From positions 39,476 through 98,853 of the forward strand of contig QEOQ01000469.1 in assembly GCA_010279815.1 (NCBI GenBank): a stretch of DNA of 59,378 bases, in the 5' to 3' direction. The number at the start of each line of letters is the position of its first letter. The stretch's first letter is position 1. Of the stretch, positions 1-10,205 are shown piece after piece. The position numbers and the translations under genes were made by a program. This DNA comes from Brachionus plicatilis. Lineage: Eukaryota; Rotifera; Eurotatoria; Ploima; Brachionidae. Below the pieces are notes generated by a model that saw only the letters and a program-made list of their open reading frames with translations, was not told the DNA's origin and made no database searches.

Positions 1-690
1 TTTGTGTGTTTTATCATATTGTTCTTTATAGTAGTTGATTCTTCTTTCCCTTTGTTGTTCTATATTTTCATAGCTAGTTCTCAACCGATTAAGCAGCTTT
101 ATTTTATAATCAAATTTATCTTCAGTATCATCTGGTTTAGCATTTCTTGCTGTACCAAACATAAGATCAGAGGGCAAAACTGCATCTCGCCCATACAACA
201 AAAAGAAAGGTGTTTCCTTAATAGTCATATTAATGGTAACTCTGTATGCCAATAATATGTCTTCAATTAATTCATCCCAGTTATTTTGACTTTCCTTAAC
301 TAACATTGCAAGTGCGTTTGACAGGAATCTGTTAAATCTCTCAGTTTTTCCGTTAGTTTGCGGATGTTTGCTACTGCATTCCAGCTTATTTATACTGAAC
401 TTCTTGCAAAGTGTTTTAAACAAATTCGAGGTAAATTGAGTTCCCTGATCTGTTAATACTTTGCTGGGGCATCCATGTCGCGTAATTATCACAGAGTAGA
501 ATTTTCTAGCCACCTCTTCAGCCTCCAAAGTACGCAATGGACAAGCCTCTACCCAATTTGTAAATAGATCAACGAAAACTAATATATACTTAAAACCATT
601 CTTTGACCTTTTTAGTGGACCAAGAATATCCAAACCCACAATCTCAAATGGATATGAAACCTGAATTGGCTGTAACATTCCATTTTTAAC
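1..690 (-). CDS. Ty3/Gypsy integrase core domain, partial at window edge
   Basis: Read on the minus strand, the frame stays open from about 690 to base 1. It shows a retroelement integrase core: a first Asp in a GLDILGP context, a second Asp in LTDQGTQF, and the catalytic Glu in GKTERFNR, in the D,D-35-E arrangement. The C-terminal part after AYRVTIN..ETPFFLLYGRD is typical of Ty3/Gypsy pol. The enzyme would insert element cDNA into the host genome. The zinc-binding N-terminus and the upstream RT/RNase H are absent because the sequence breaks at about 690 into an inverted duplication. The 3' end lies outside the window. The frame has no stop, so this part may be recent, but the element as a whole is rearranged. 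Family assignment is confident; activity is not expected. Confidence 0.85.
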
Positions 691-806
691 TGGTTGACTC
701 GGTTTACAAATTGGGTAGAGGCTTGTCCATTGCGTACTTTGGAGGCTGAAGAGGTGGCTAGAAAATTCTACTCTGTGATAATTACGCGACATGGATGCCC
801 CAGCAA
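461..806. repeat. 104-bp inverted duplication of integrase sequence
   Basis: Bases 461-564 and 703-806 are inverted copies of each other, separated by a 138-bp spacer. The sum of paired coordinates is constant at 1267 at both ends, so there is no net indel. The right arm re-encodes the integrase segment beginning FTNWVEACPLRTLEAEE on the plus strand, opposite to the main copy. This is a foldback rearrangement within the element or an assembly join. Confidence 0.9.
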
Positions 807-853
807 GTTACCGGGAATGATCGTTTTCTTGTTTTATTATTTAACTGTATTTA

Positions 854-1399
854 TTATAAATGCAATACAAAAAGATCATGGTCGATAATAGTACCATTTG
901 AGCTGTTTTTAAACTGAAGAAAACTAAAGGTTCGGAGGAGTACTAATGGAGTACTTTGAGTATTAATTACCGGGTCGTATTTTCTCATTAGCCATTCGTA
1001 ATCTTCAAAGGCTACTCTAAGTTGGTGTGAATCATTATTCTTTATAGTATCTGCTTTTGAAGTGGATTGGTTTATTCTTTGTTTGTCACCACCTTCAGAA
1101 TCATGCTTTTCTGGTTTTATTTCATTGACAAACAGTTGCTCCTTCTTTTTAGTTCCTTTATCAACTTCACAAATTTCAGCAAAACGTAATCCTTCCTGCA
1201 GATCAGTTGGTTTTCGTACACGAACCATTACAGCTAAATCATGCGATAATCCCCTTAGAAAGTTTTCCAATTTCAATTTTTCTAATACAAGAGGATCGGT
1301 AATCATAGGATAAGCTTTTTTTACCATTTGAGCTGTTTTTAAACTGAAGAAAACTAAAGGTTCGGAGGAGTCACGTTTGAGCTTAGTTAACTCTAACAA
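854..1399 (-). pseudogene. Duplicated Gag fragment of the Ty3/Gypsy element
   Basis: This minus-strand frame repeats the middle of Gag (ELTKLKRDSSEPLVFF through NQSTSKADT), also found at 2515-2890. It then runs into unrelated sequence (HQLRVAFEDYEWLMRKYDP), which is probably another displaced retroelement piece. A third copy of a roughly 50-base stretch lies at about 891-940. The fragment keeps the Leu codon (TTA) that has become a stop codon in the longer Gag copy, so it preserves the ancestral state. It cannot encode a functional Gag alone. Confidence 0.8.
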
Positions 1400-1403
1400 A
1401 TAA
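1028..1403. repeat. Direct duplication of gag segment (partner 2515-2890)
   Basis: About 376 bp are repeated in the same orientation at 2515-2890, offset by 1487 bases and nearly identical. The junction at about 1403 fuses the end of the protease region directly to the duplicated gag. The intervening RT and RNase H regions expected in a complete element are missing. Confidence 0.85.
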
Positions 1404-3339
1404 TGCTCACTTCACTTTCATCTGACAGAACGCCTTTTCCGGCATAAATCCCGAATCTCTCTACTAGCGGACAATAACTGGTTACTAGACTTTGGCCTTT
1501 GTGAATTTTATTTACAATAGCTGAAACCAATACTTCACAAAAAGGAGGAATAAAAACGTTTTCAGAACAAATTAAGTAATTTTCAGGAATTTCACAATTG
1601 TGGTTGGTTTGAACAAAGTCTGGATCAATTTTTATGGTTTTAGTTGTCGGTCGAATCAAGACATCATATAGCGTGATAAAGTCCATTCCAAAAAGAACAT
1701 CATAAGGTAATGTTTCTAAAACCAGTAATTCTAAAGGATAGAAATCCCCTTCAATGTCAATATCTAACTTAACTTTGAAATTACTTTCTGTTAACGAAGT
1801 GTCTCCTAATTTAATTTTTAAAGGGCTTCCTAATTTGCTAAATTTGATACTTCCTGGTTCCGCAATTTCAAGAATTCTATTCAAACATTCTTTCTTAATC
1901 ATGCTTCTGCTAGCTCCTGTGTCTAAGACATTGGATACATTAATACCAAATATTTTAGCAGAAATTTTAATTAGGTTGCTTGAATTTAATTCTAAGGAGA
2001 TGAATTTGTGAATGTTTATTTCTTTTGTTTTTCCTAAAGGAGAAGATTGTATAATTGGAGTAAATGGTTCATGAAATAAAACAGGGTCAAAGAAAAGCTT
2101 TATGCACATTTCCAAATTATTTATTAAGTTTGAATTTTGGGTAGCTGCTGGCACAACTCTTCTTAGAGGTGAATGGCCTGTTCTTACTCTATTCGGACAA
2201 TATGGTCTAATATGTCCCACTTGATGACAATGGTAGCATTTTCGGGTTTCTTTTTGATTAGTTGGAGTATTTAAAGCCAACTTACCTTGACTAGGTTCGT
2301 TTGGGTGTTTCAGATTAATATTATTGTTCTTCTTAAAACGTTTATTTTGAAAGTGTCGGTTTGTATCTAATCTATTATTTCCTATATCGGTTTTATTTCG
2401 ATCATCACGCCAAGTTTGAATTTCGTTTATTAAGTTAGAATAATGTTGTTTTGTTAAATTTATTTGTTTATTGATCTTATGATATAAAGTTGACAGATTG
2501 TTTTCCAAATTTTTTGAATCATTATTCTTTTTAGTATCTGCTTTTGAAGTGGATTGGTTTATTCTTTGTTTGTCACCACCTTCAGAATCATGCTTTTCTG
2601 GTTTTATTTCATTGACAAACAGTTGCTCCTTCTTTTTAGTTCCTTTATCAACTTCACAAATTTCAGCAAAACGTAATCCTTCCTGCAGATCAGTTGGTTT
2701 TCGTACACGAACCATTACAGCTAAATCATGCGATTATCCCCTTAGAAAGTTTTCCAATTTCAATTTTTCTAATACAAGAGGATCGGTAATCATAGGATAA
2801 GCTTTTTTTACCATTTGAGCTGTTTTTAAACTGAAGAAAACTAAAGGTTCGGAGGAGTCACGTTTGAGCTTAGTTAACTCTAACAAATAATACTCAGGAT
2901 TTGTTTTACAAAAGAGTTTTCTCATTTCGAAACTTAATTTGTCAAAAGTGTTTATATCTTGTTCATTAAGACCTTCCATGCATTCCCGTGCCTTTGATCC
3001 CATATAAGCTTTAAAGAGCTCTATCTTACAATTTTCATCAATTCTCGAGGTTTTGGTTTTGAATTCAGCAAGCCATTGTTCAAAATCTTCTCCTGGTGTC
3101 CCATTATATAGCCGAATGTTAATATTTATTGGGTATTGTAAGCGAGTAGTCATAACTGTTGCTTCACCAACGAAATCTTCCTCACCTATATCTTCTCTTC
3201 TTGCTATTTTTCTTGGTCTACCAGGTCCTCTTTGCTTGTTTCCAAATGTATTTTCTCTCTCCGCGGTTCTTTTAGTCGCAGCGCCATTATGTTGTAGGCT
3301 AACTTGCCTATCAGGATTCATAGTAAATAATGAAAACAA
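1393..3339 (-). pseudogene. Ty3/Gypsy Gag-protease, broken by one nonsense codon
   Basis: This is a single minus-strand frame from the ATG at 3339, interrupted only by TAA at 2734-2736. The segments on either side (2734-3339 and 1393-2715) are in the same frame. Gag has an early AT-hook-like basic stretch (PGRPRK), a capsid-like region (NININIRLYNGTPGEDFEQW) and a CCHC zinc knuckle (CYHCHQVGHIRPYC, about 2192-2238). It is followed by a retropepsin with the active-site motif LDTGASRS near 1905-1935. Gag would package element RNA and the protease would process the polyprotein. The duplicated copy at 854-1399 has TTA where this copy has TAA, so one base explains the stop. No RT follows. Confidence 0.85.
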
Positions 3340-3441
3340 AAGTTTATGGTTTAAAACTCTTTATTATAACTCCAAAGTTCCGCAAAACTTTACAAAAATA
3401 AAGTCTTCTTTTATAGACATACTTTAGTATTATATCTCTAA

Positions 3442-3448
3442 GCCACCA
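3442..3448 (-). promoter_or_regulatory. Candidate tRNA primer binding site of the Ty3/Gypsy element
   Basis: On the minus strand TGGTGGC lies about 100 bases upstream of the Gag start, where a primer binding site beginning TGG is expected just inside the 5' LTR. No LTR with matching ends could be delimited to its right, so this rests on position and the TGG start only. Confidence 0.3.
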
Positions 3449-3609
3449 ATTACAGTAGTTAATATAAATAATAACTAGGGAATCATAACTAAGAAGTGTA
3501 AAGTTAGCTACGAACTAACAAGTTCATTTAGCCGCTAACAAAATAGTATTTTTCATATTGTTATTTTACCGCAAATCCTTAAAAAATCAATTGAAACTAA
3601 ATCGATACA

Positions 3610-3768
3610 ATGGCAACAGCAGTAATTCAAGATAACACAGTATCGTCATCAAGTGAAAACGTACTTGCTTATCAAGATACTAGTGATGATGTAGATTCGG
3701 ATATTGAATCTGAAACATTGCACAGAAAAAGGAAAAGAAGCGGGTCATGTCCAGAAAGTTATCAGTGA
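3610..3768 (+). pseudogene. N-terminal fragment resembling a BED-finger hAT transposase
   Basis: This 52-codon frame starts at an ATG. It has an acidic stretch (DTSDDVDSDIESE) followed by a basic KRKRSGS motif, then a stop. That acidic-then-KRKRSG layout is common just before the BED zinc finger of hAT transposases and related proteins. Here the finger is missing and the sequence turns into AT-rich DNA with TGATCA palindromes (3764-3800). It is most likely a broken transposase start beside the Gypsy element; a short unrelated gene cannot be excluded. Confidence 0.4.
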
Positions 3769-5210
3769 TCAATGATCACATATTTCGTGATCAAAAAAGC
3801 CTCTAGTTTATGAAAAAATAAAATTAAATTTTTTTTGGTGATAAGAAATATTTTTTAAAATACATTAAACTTTATTACCAATTTTCAAAATAAAATAAAA
3901 CAAAATCTAAAAATAATTAATCAATAAATTTAAAATAATTAATAAATTTGGTGAAAAAATAATATTTTTTTTGGTGAAATTAAATTGTTCTGGTGAAAAT
4001 ATATTTATTTGGTTCATTTTTCATTATTTTTTTGGTGATTTATTTTGGTGAAGTATTTAGTGCCATTGTCTACAATCATTATCATTTTTAATATTTCAAT
4101 TAAATATTAAATTTAATTTCTGATTGATTAATGTAATAGTTTATTTCATTTATTCGTCTTATTAGATAAATTCTCCAAATAAAACTAGGCGCTTTAGCCC
4201 TAATATATTTATGTTTGTGATAAACGTAGTTTATTGCTGTTAGGAAATTAAAAAAATAGGGTCTCGTCGATAGTGTTATCAGCTGATAACATAATATGTT
4301 ATCATTTGGTACCATGCCGGTTATGTCAACACTCTTATAACTAAATTGTTATCATCGTTTTATTCTATCAAAAAGAGTATATTAAAAATAAAACTAAAAA
4401 GGATGATATCATTTACTAATTATGTTATCATATTGACAATTTTGTTGTCAAATAATATATTAAAGACTTTTTCAAATAGTTTATTTAAATCATTTTAAAG
4501 GAAGCATAGTTTAAATTAAACGAATATTTATTTTAATTTATTAAATTAATTTTATTAATTTTAATATAAAATTAAATTAATTATTTATTTATGTGTGCGA
4601 GCTAAAATAAATTTTTTGCTTATCAATATTAAAAATTTTCTTTTAACAATCCATCAAACAAAAAAAGAATCAATATAATAAAATTTTTTCAGATTTATAT
4701 TATTTATTTTTTTGAATGATAATTATCGCCTTTAAGGCGTTCATTGAAATAAATAAATAAATAAAATAAAAAATAATTATCGAATTTAATTTAAAAAAAA
4801 TTGTCGTATTAAATTTTAACAAATTCCCATAAATATTTTAAAAAAATTGATCAAAAAAAGGAAGAAATTTACATAATAAGACTTGACTTGATGATGATAA
4901 ACGTCTTTACTTAAATAAATATATAAATAAATAAATAATGGCTCTAGCTTTCGCTCCTTTGTCAAGCTCATGAATAATGTCCAAAAAAAGTATATGTATA
5001 TTATTATTATATACGTTCATAATTTAAAAAAACTGTTTTTTTATATATTTTTTTAAAGAATAAGAAGGAAAAAGAAAAACAAGAGAGAAAAACAAAAAAA
5101 AAATAAAAAAAAATATAAGGGAATATTTAAAAAAAACAAAATAAAAAAAAAGAAAGAATTATACACAATTTAAGCAATTTTTCTTTTATTGCTGCATTTA
5201 AAAAAAAATA
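3769..5210. other. Gene-free AT-rich stretch
   Basis: I see no supportable coding sequence. The stretch holds repeated TTTTGGTGA-like motifs (3830-4060), TGATCA palindromes near 3764-3800, homopolymer A/T runs, and one copy of the hairpin-tail repeat at 4732-4790. A 71-codon minus-strand frame at 4100-4315 has no recognisable features. Confidence 0.6.
4732..4790 (+). repeat. Hairpin plus (AAATA)n tail module, copy 1
   Basis: The perfect small hairpin CGCCTTTAAGGCG (4737-4749) is followed by TTCATTG and a run of AAATA units. Related modules occur at 15681-15720, 37801-37870, 47391-47440 and 58149-58200, all on the opposite strand. A stem-loop followed by a short tandem A-rich tail is typical of the 3' terminus of non-LTR retrotransposons or SINEs, so these may be insertion tails. 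Confidence 0.6.
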
Positions 5211-5275
5211 AATTCCTTGTAATCTATTCCTATTCTTTGTCGATTACAAAGAATAGGAATAGATTACAAGGAATT
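5211..5275. repeat. Perfect 30-bp inverted repeat with 5-base loop
   Basis: Arms 5211-5240 and 5246-5275 pair perfectly around the loop CGATT. It sits directly against the end of the small coding remnant at 5272-5455. It could be a MITE-like foldback, a structured RNA end or a cruciform; the sequence alone does not decide. Confidence 0.9.
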
Positions 5276-5455
5276 GGACTTCACTTGAGACCTTTGACTT
5301 TAAACAATTCTGTATATCTGCTAAAGGTTGAGTGCGGGCTGGTATAGCTGCTGAAGGTTCAGCTGCCAATAGTTGAGATGTTATAGCTTGAGCGGCTAAT
5401 ATTTGGGCTTCTAAAAGATGAGCCGCTAGACGCTGAGCATCACTATCATTTTTGT
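5272..5455 (-). pseudogene. Ala/Leu/Gln-rich coding remnant, unrecognised
   Basis: A minus-strand frame of about 60 codons reads DSDAQRLAAHLLEAQILAAQ and continues with ITSQLLAAEPSAAIPARTQP. It is an amphipathic Ala/Leu/Gln repeat with clearly coding-like, locally higher GC composition. There is no in-frame ATG, and a stop lies just upstream. It ends next to the perfect hairpin at 5211-5275. It may be an exon or a piece of a transposon ORF; I do not recognise the family. Confidence 0.35.
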
Positions 5456-6465
5456 TTTAAAATAATAAAAACTAAATATTATATGTTTGATGTAATCTAC
5501 ATGGTTGTACTTTAAACCGCAGAAGGGTAAGTATTACACCATTTTACATAATTTTAAATCAAAGTAAAATGTAAGACTAAGTAAAATTGCATAAAATGCA
5601 GGATGTAATAAAATTTTAGCTTTGATTTAAAATTACGCTAATTCAAGCCAAACTTAACACAAAAGCTGACGGCTAAAAATTTTTTGGGCAAAAATTTGAT
5701 TTTAATAAATCTTTTTAGTTTTTTAATATTTTTTCGCAACTTGAAATTTTACATTTAATTGCATAATTTTACACTAAATAATGTTATTAACTGTTAAAAA
5801 AGGAAATTTTTTGTAATAAAATTAAATTTTCTGTAAATTCTGTTTTTTATATTTAAAATTCTGCATCTTAAAATTTACGGTAAAAAAAAGATAAATTGGA
5901 ATTTTTTTTATTTTTTTTAAAAAAAGTTTAAAATTTCTTTTTTACAAATTGTTAAAATAGATTTGAATTTTTTGGTAAACCTCGTTGGGCTTTAATACTT
6001 TTTTAATTAAGGTAATCATGAAGCAATAAAGTAAGCAAATATAAAAGATATATTTTAATAGTGATTTAGATATTTTATATTATATAAATTCAAATTCATA
6101 TAATATTAAATATAGGATATTTTATTGATAGGAAAAAAATATAGATTTTACTTTTTCAATATTTTACACCTACTAGGAGACCTCTAACTAGGCGACCTCC
6201 TAGTAGGAAATTTTGAAAGTTAACGTTTGAGCAAAATTTTCACGTCGCCATATTTTTTTTAAATATTAAATTTGACTTAGAAAATATGAAAAATTTTTTA
6301 AATTGTAAAACATGTTTTTGAGTTCTTAATTTATTTTAATTTTACAAAATCAATATTTAGAAGTAAATATTTAGATTTAAAATTATTTGGAACAAAGAGC
6401 TGAGCTGATTTAAAAAAAAAAATTTTTAAAAAAATTTAGATAAACTACTAATAAGCAAAAGTATC
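5456..6465. other. AT-rich upstream region of GT31 copy 1
   Basis: No coding sequence seen. A short palindromic stretch lies near 6170-6215 (ACTAGGAGACCTC, then GGCGACCTCCTAGT). The last 25 or so bases before the ATG at 6466 match those before the copy at 42791. Confidence 0.5.
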
Positions 6466-7570
6466 ATGACAAAAAAAATAAAATTTTTCACGGTCATTTT
6501 TTTTGTATTTTTTTATATTTTGATTATCAATTATAAAGGTCTCATACATAATAATGAAATTTTTCAATACAAAGAAAATGTTATCAAGCCAACTATTTTT
6601 TGTTTGATCAAAACTCATCCAAAAAATATAAAAAGTAACAAAACCCTTACTGTTTATGATGTTTGGGCAAGAAAATGTGACAACTACCGCTTTGTGACTC
6701 TTTTGCCAAAAGAATTGCTTCCAAAAAACATAAATTCAAATGAAACATTTGAAGTTTTTGACAAATTTTATATGATACAACCAAAAGGTCTTAAAACTGA
6801 GACTCATGCAAGACTCACTTTAAAAGTTTATTATGCCATGCTGTATGTCTACCAAAAATTTCCCAAATACGACTGGTACTTTATAGTTGATGACGATGCC
6901 TATGCAAATATAGAAAATTTTAAAGAATTTCTACAAGACAAAAATCCCCGTGAAGCTATTAGTTTTGGCTATGTAATTAAACTATTTGTTTCGCAAGGAT
7001 ACCACTCAGGAGGACCGGGTTATGTTTTGAGCAATGAAGCGTTTGTTCGCGTTGGATCAGCTTTAAAGAAAAATATTAAAAATTGTCCTGATTCGGGAAT
7101 AGATGATGTAGATGTGAACAAATGTGTTCGTAAGTACAATGGAACAGTTGGTGTTTCCTGTGATGAGAAAAAAAGAGACAGGTTTTTGGTAATGAAATTC
7201 AAGGATCATTTAATGGGGAAATTCCCATCATGGATGATAAAGTATGGCGGATGTAAAGCTTTAAAGGTTGTTCTCTCTCGTTTTTTTTAAATTTTTTCAT
7301 TAAAATTTTAAGAATTAATTTTTTCATTTAAAGGGTATTGACTGTTGTGCAGACTTGCCGCTTTCTTTCCATTATATGACACCACAAGACATGATTCGAA
7401 TGGATAGAGCAATCCAAATCCAAAAGAATAATTTAAGGTGGTCTCGAGAAAAACTTAACTCAACTTTTCAGTATCGTTTCCGAGATTTAGCAAAAATTTA
7501 TCTTATGCTTGAAGATATGGAGTTTAATACATCTGAATATCAAAAGTATATGAATATTTCGACTTTTTAA
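6466..7570 (+). CDS. C1GALT1-like GT31 glycosyltransferase, copy 1 (two exons)
   Basis: Exon 1 is 6466-7266 and exon 2 is 7334-7570. The 67-bp intron 7267-7333 (GTTGTT...TTAAAG) is phase 0 and joins ALK to GIDCCADLP, giving 345 residues. The protein has a type II signal anchor (about residues 7-23), then a GT31 domain resembling core 1 beta-1,3-galactosyltransferase. Visible motifs are the metal-binding DDD at 142-144 (VDDDAYAN), HSGGPGYVLS at 180-189 and the C-terminal CCADLPLSFHYM. It should act in the Golgi lumen, adding a sugar (galactose in the family prototype) to O-glycan acceptors; the exact donor and acceptor are unknown. An AATAAA lies about 60 bases downstream. Without splicing the frame ends at 7290. 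Copy 3 at 42791 shares the structure and copy 2 lacks the intron. Confidence 0.88.
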
Positions 7571-7975
7571 CTTTTTTTTTTAAGAGTTATGTGATTAAAT
7601 TATTTAATTCTAAGTTAAATTTTGTCTATCAATAAATCAGAATATTTAAATTTGTCAATGGTATTTTTTTTTCAGTTAGAAATTCGTGCGCTGTGGTGGC
7701 TTATCTTGTCCTGATCGATACTCTTACCATTGGTTTTTACCATTGCTAGGACCCCTTACTCTTTATCTGTGAGCTTGTTTGACCAACCAGAAAGTATATT
7801 AGCTTTTTTTGATGAGTGCATCTCTGTTTTCCCAAAGAGACACCATAAAGTACTAATTTGGTCGATAGTGCTTCGTTCCGTACGAAAATCAGCTTGATTT
7901 CGTCTGAAAACGGTCTATTATTGCATAATCAAAAAAATCAGAATTTGGCATCAAATTTTTACTCAAATATATCAT
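7571..7975. repeat. 3' flank of GT31 copy 1, duplicated at 43898-44285, with RT relic
   Basis: This flank is highly similar to 43898-44285, so the duplication extends past the gene. On the minus strand, frame-shifted pieces resemble a reverse transcriptase. In the partner copy NQADFRSGK is followed out of frame by STIDQIS, like the QAGFRxGRSTIDQI block of LINE RTs. The duplicated unit therefore carried a decayed retroelement piece with it. Confidence 0.6.
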
Positions 7976-8300
7976 CAAAATAAAAATTTATCCACCAAAA
8001 TTAAATTTATATCAAAACAATTTTTTTTTAACAAAAATAAATAACTTCACAAAATAATTTTTTTACGTCAATTTTTTTTCTGAATCAAAAAAAAAAATTA
8101 TGCAACAAACAAAAACATATTAAGCATTTAATTAGAAATAATTGGGAAGAATTTAGGAGAATTTATGTGATTTTCCAAGATATTCAAAAAGTTATGCGTA
8201 TAAGCATTGCACATATATTGCTGTTCAGAATAATTTACCAAAATTCCTGATGATGCTAAGACACTTGATGTTGGTGAAAAAAGAACTCGTAGACTCAAAT
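7960..8300. repeat. Dispersed repeat X, copy 1 (inverted partner 38060-38700)
   Basis: Sequence from ATCAAATTTTTACTCAAAT onward through ATTGCTGTTCAGAATAATTT to AAAAAAGAACTCGT matches the reverse complement of 38060-38700 in the same order. The partner has extra sequence in the middle. It has no coding potential that I recognise. Confidence 0.6.
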
Positions 8301-8674
8301 TAGTCAAAAAAGCTTTATTGAGATATTTTTTTTATTTTTTATATTTTAATTTTGTTGTGTTAAAAAAAATGGTTGCAAATGAGCTCTTCATCAATTTAAA
8401 AATTTCCCGCATTTTTGCTTTTATTATATATTCTTTTAAATAAGATTAAAAACACAATTTTTAAATTTTATCATTTTAAGTATTTAATACAGAAATTTTG
8501 TGCGGAATTATTTATTTAAATCATCTAGAAAATTTTGTGCTGAGATGATTTTTGTTTGTGTGAATCAAATTTTACATTGTGGGGACAGAATATTTTCTAA
8601 TAATTATTAGAAAAAAAATTAAAATACTTTAACATTTTAATTTTCAGATATTAAAAGCTTTTAAAAGGAAATTT

Positions 8675-8770
8675 ATGATTTTTTTTTTGAAAGTTATTTT
8701 CTTTATCCTTTCATTTAGTTTGGTATTTCAATTTGTAGCCTTTGAAAACAACATTTATCAACGATGCTAA
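8675..8770 (+). other. 31-codon signal-anchor-like ORF, unrecognised
   Basis: The ATG is followed by a strongly hydrophobic stretch (FFLKVIFFILSFSLVFQFVAF), then a stop. The pattern resembles the N-terminal anchors of the glycosyltransferases in this window, but no downstream domain follows. It is probably a relic or chance. Confidence 0.2.
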
Positions 8771-9041
8771 AAAATTGTATGAATATTTTCATTCAAAAGA
8801 CGAAAAAATACGCCAAATATATTTTAATTTTTAATTAAAAATTGCTCAATTTTAAAAAACACGTCACTAAAATAGAACTTTATTTTAAAGACATATCAAT
8901 TCTAAAAAAATTGATAGATACTAAAATAAAGTGAACAACCAAAGCTAATAAGGTTCACCAATATTTTATTTCTTTAATTTCTCTAATTTCTTTTCATAAA
9001 GTTCTATGTTTTTCATTTCAATTTATACAACATGATGCTGC

Positions 9042-9240
9042 AATCAGAGACACGAATTCTTCAACAACAGAATTGCAAACACTTGGAATGCACTCCCAAA
9101 CGAAGTCATAGAATCGCTTAATGTCAACACTTTCAAGATCAACTTAGACAAACACATTGGTAACTGCCACAGGGCGTCAGTCGCATAGATGACGCGCTCC
9201 GCGTGATTCATCACGCTGCAGTTTTAAACTACTACTACTA
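9042..9240 (+). pseudogene. CR1/jockey-like LINE, 3' end only
   Basis: A 49-codon frame ending at 9188 reads RHEFFNNRIANTWNALPNEV and then ESLNVNTFKINLDKH. This is the conserved C-terminal tail of CR1/jockey-type reverse transcriptases (WNxLP..V..s.s.n.Fk..LDk). It is followed by two small hairpins (GCGTCA..TGACGC and GCGTGAT..ATCACGC) and a (CTA)n tail at 9225-9256, as expected for a LINE 3' UTR. The rest is 5'-truncated, which is normal for LINE insertions. Confidence 0.75.
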
Positions 9241-9734
9241 CTGCTACTACTACTAATTAATCTAATGATTTTGATAATTTTTTAAGAAATAAATACTAAA
9301 CATTACTAGACATGGTATGTTTAATAATGGTTCATTATCAAATTAACATCATAATGATTGAGCTCTATTTTATTTAACAAAAATAATCAATAATTAAAAT
9401 TATTCAGGTATAGTAAATTCACAAATTCAAATTTATAACTTTTAAACCCATTCATACAAACTTAAATAATTTTATTTTTCCACTTAAATAAAATATAAAT
9501 TTTTGAATATTAAATTTTTTTGTCTTTAAAAGTAAGTTTTCATTAAAATCAATTAAAAAATTTAAACCTATTAAAGTTCAATAAAAAAGGACATTTTAGA
9601 ATTTTAAATATGAAAATAAACTTGACATCACATGTCAAGTAATTGCTATTATAAAAAAAATATTAAAATTTATATTTTGATCTTTTGATCTTGATATCAA
9701 ACTTCAATTTGCCCCTATCTTGAAAAAATAATAT

Positions 9735-9866
9735 CAGTTAAGGTATTGAATTCCATGACCACGAATGATATCTAGCCTAAAGCGAACAGTCTTGGCATGT
9801 TCTTATACAACCATTGGGTCCATATTGCTCAGGCAAGTGCGAATTTTGTTTTCGAGTTGCTTAAAA
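9735..9866 (-). pseudogene. Possible mariner/IS630-type transposase C-terminus
   Basis: The minus strand reads KQLENKIRTCLSNMDPMVV, a stop, then EHAKTVRFRLDIIRGHGIQ. The spacing LE..IR....N.DP..V...........RL...RGHG resembles C-terminal tails of Tc1/mariner-like transposases. It is only about 43 codons and broken, so the family call is tentative. Confidence 0.35.
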
Positions 9867-9994
9867 TTTTTTAAATTTAAAATCTATTCCGAATAGGTTT
9901 AAAAATTTATTAAAAATTAATGAGATTTTTAATTGAAAAGAATTTAAGTAAGTTTCAACATTTAATTTGGTTTTAAAATTTTTATTTTTTTATG

Positions 9995-10205
9995 AAATTG
10001 AGTGTCACTACTTGATTTGGCCCCGAATAATTCAGTTAAAACTTCTTGGTAACTTGAACCACTGGAATACATATCTAAAGCCGACCAAAATCTATTCCAA
10101 AGTTTAGCATTTAGTTTTTTTCTTCAAAAGCCTTAATTCGTCATTAATAGAGTCTTTAAGCTTTCTTAAATCCTGATCATTGTTTTTTCTAACATGAGTC
10201 TAAAG
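9995..10205 (-). pseudogene. Unassigned coding remnant with one frameshift
   Basis: Two overlapping minus-strand frames join into a coding-like stretch: HVRKNNDQDLRKLKDSINDE, then, after a one-base shift, LNAKLWNRFWSALDMYSSGS and SYQEVLTELFGAKSSSD. It looks like an alpha-helical protein fragment, probably of mobile-element origin. I do not recognise the family. Confidence 0.35.

Noticed and set aside
3449..3626. Possible 5' LTR of the first Gypsy element (ATTACAG..CAGTAAT)
   Set aside because: No second copy, weak end symmetry, and it would overlap the BED-like reading frame at 3610.
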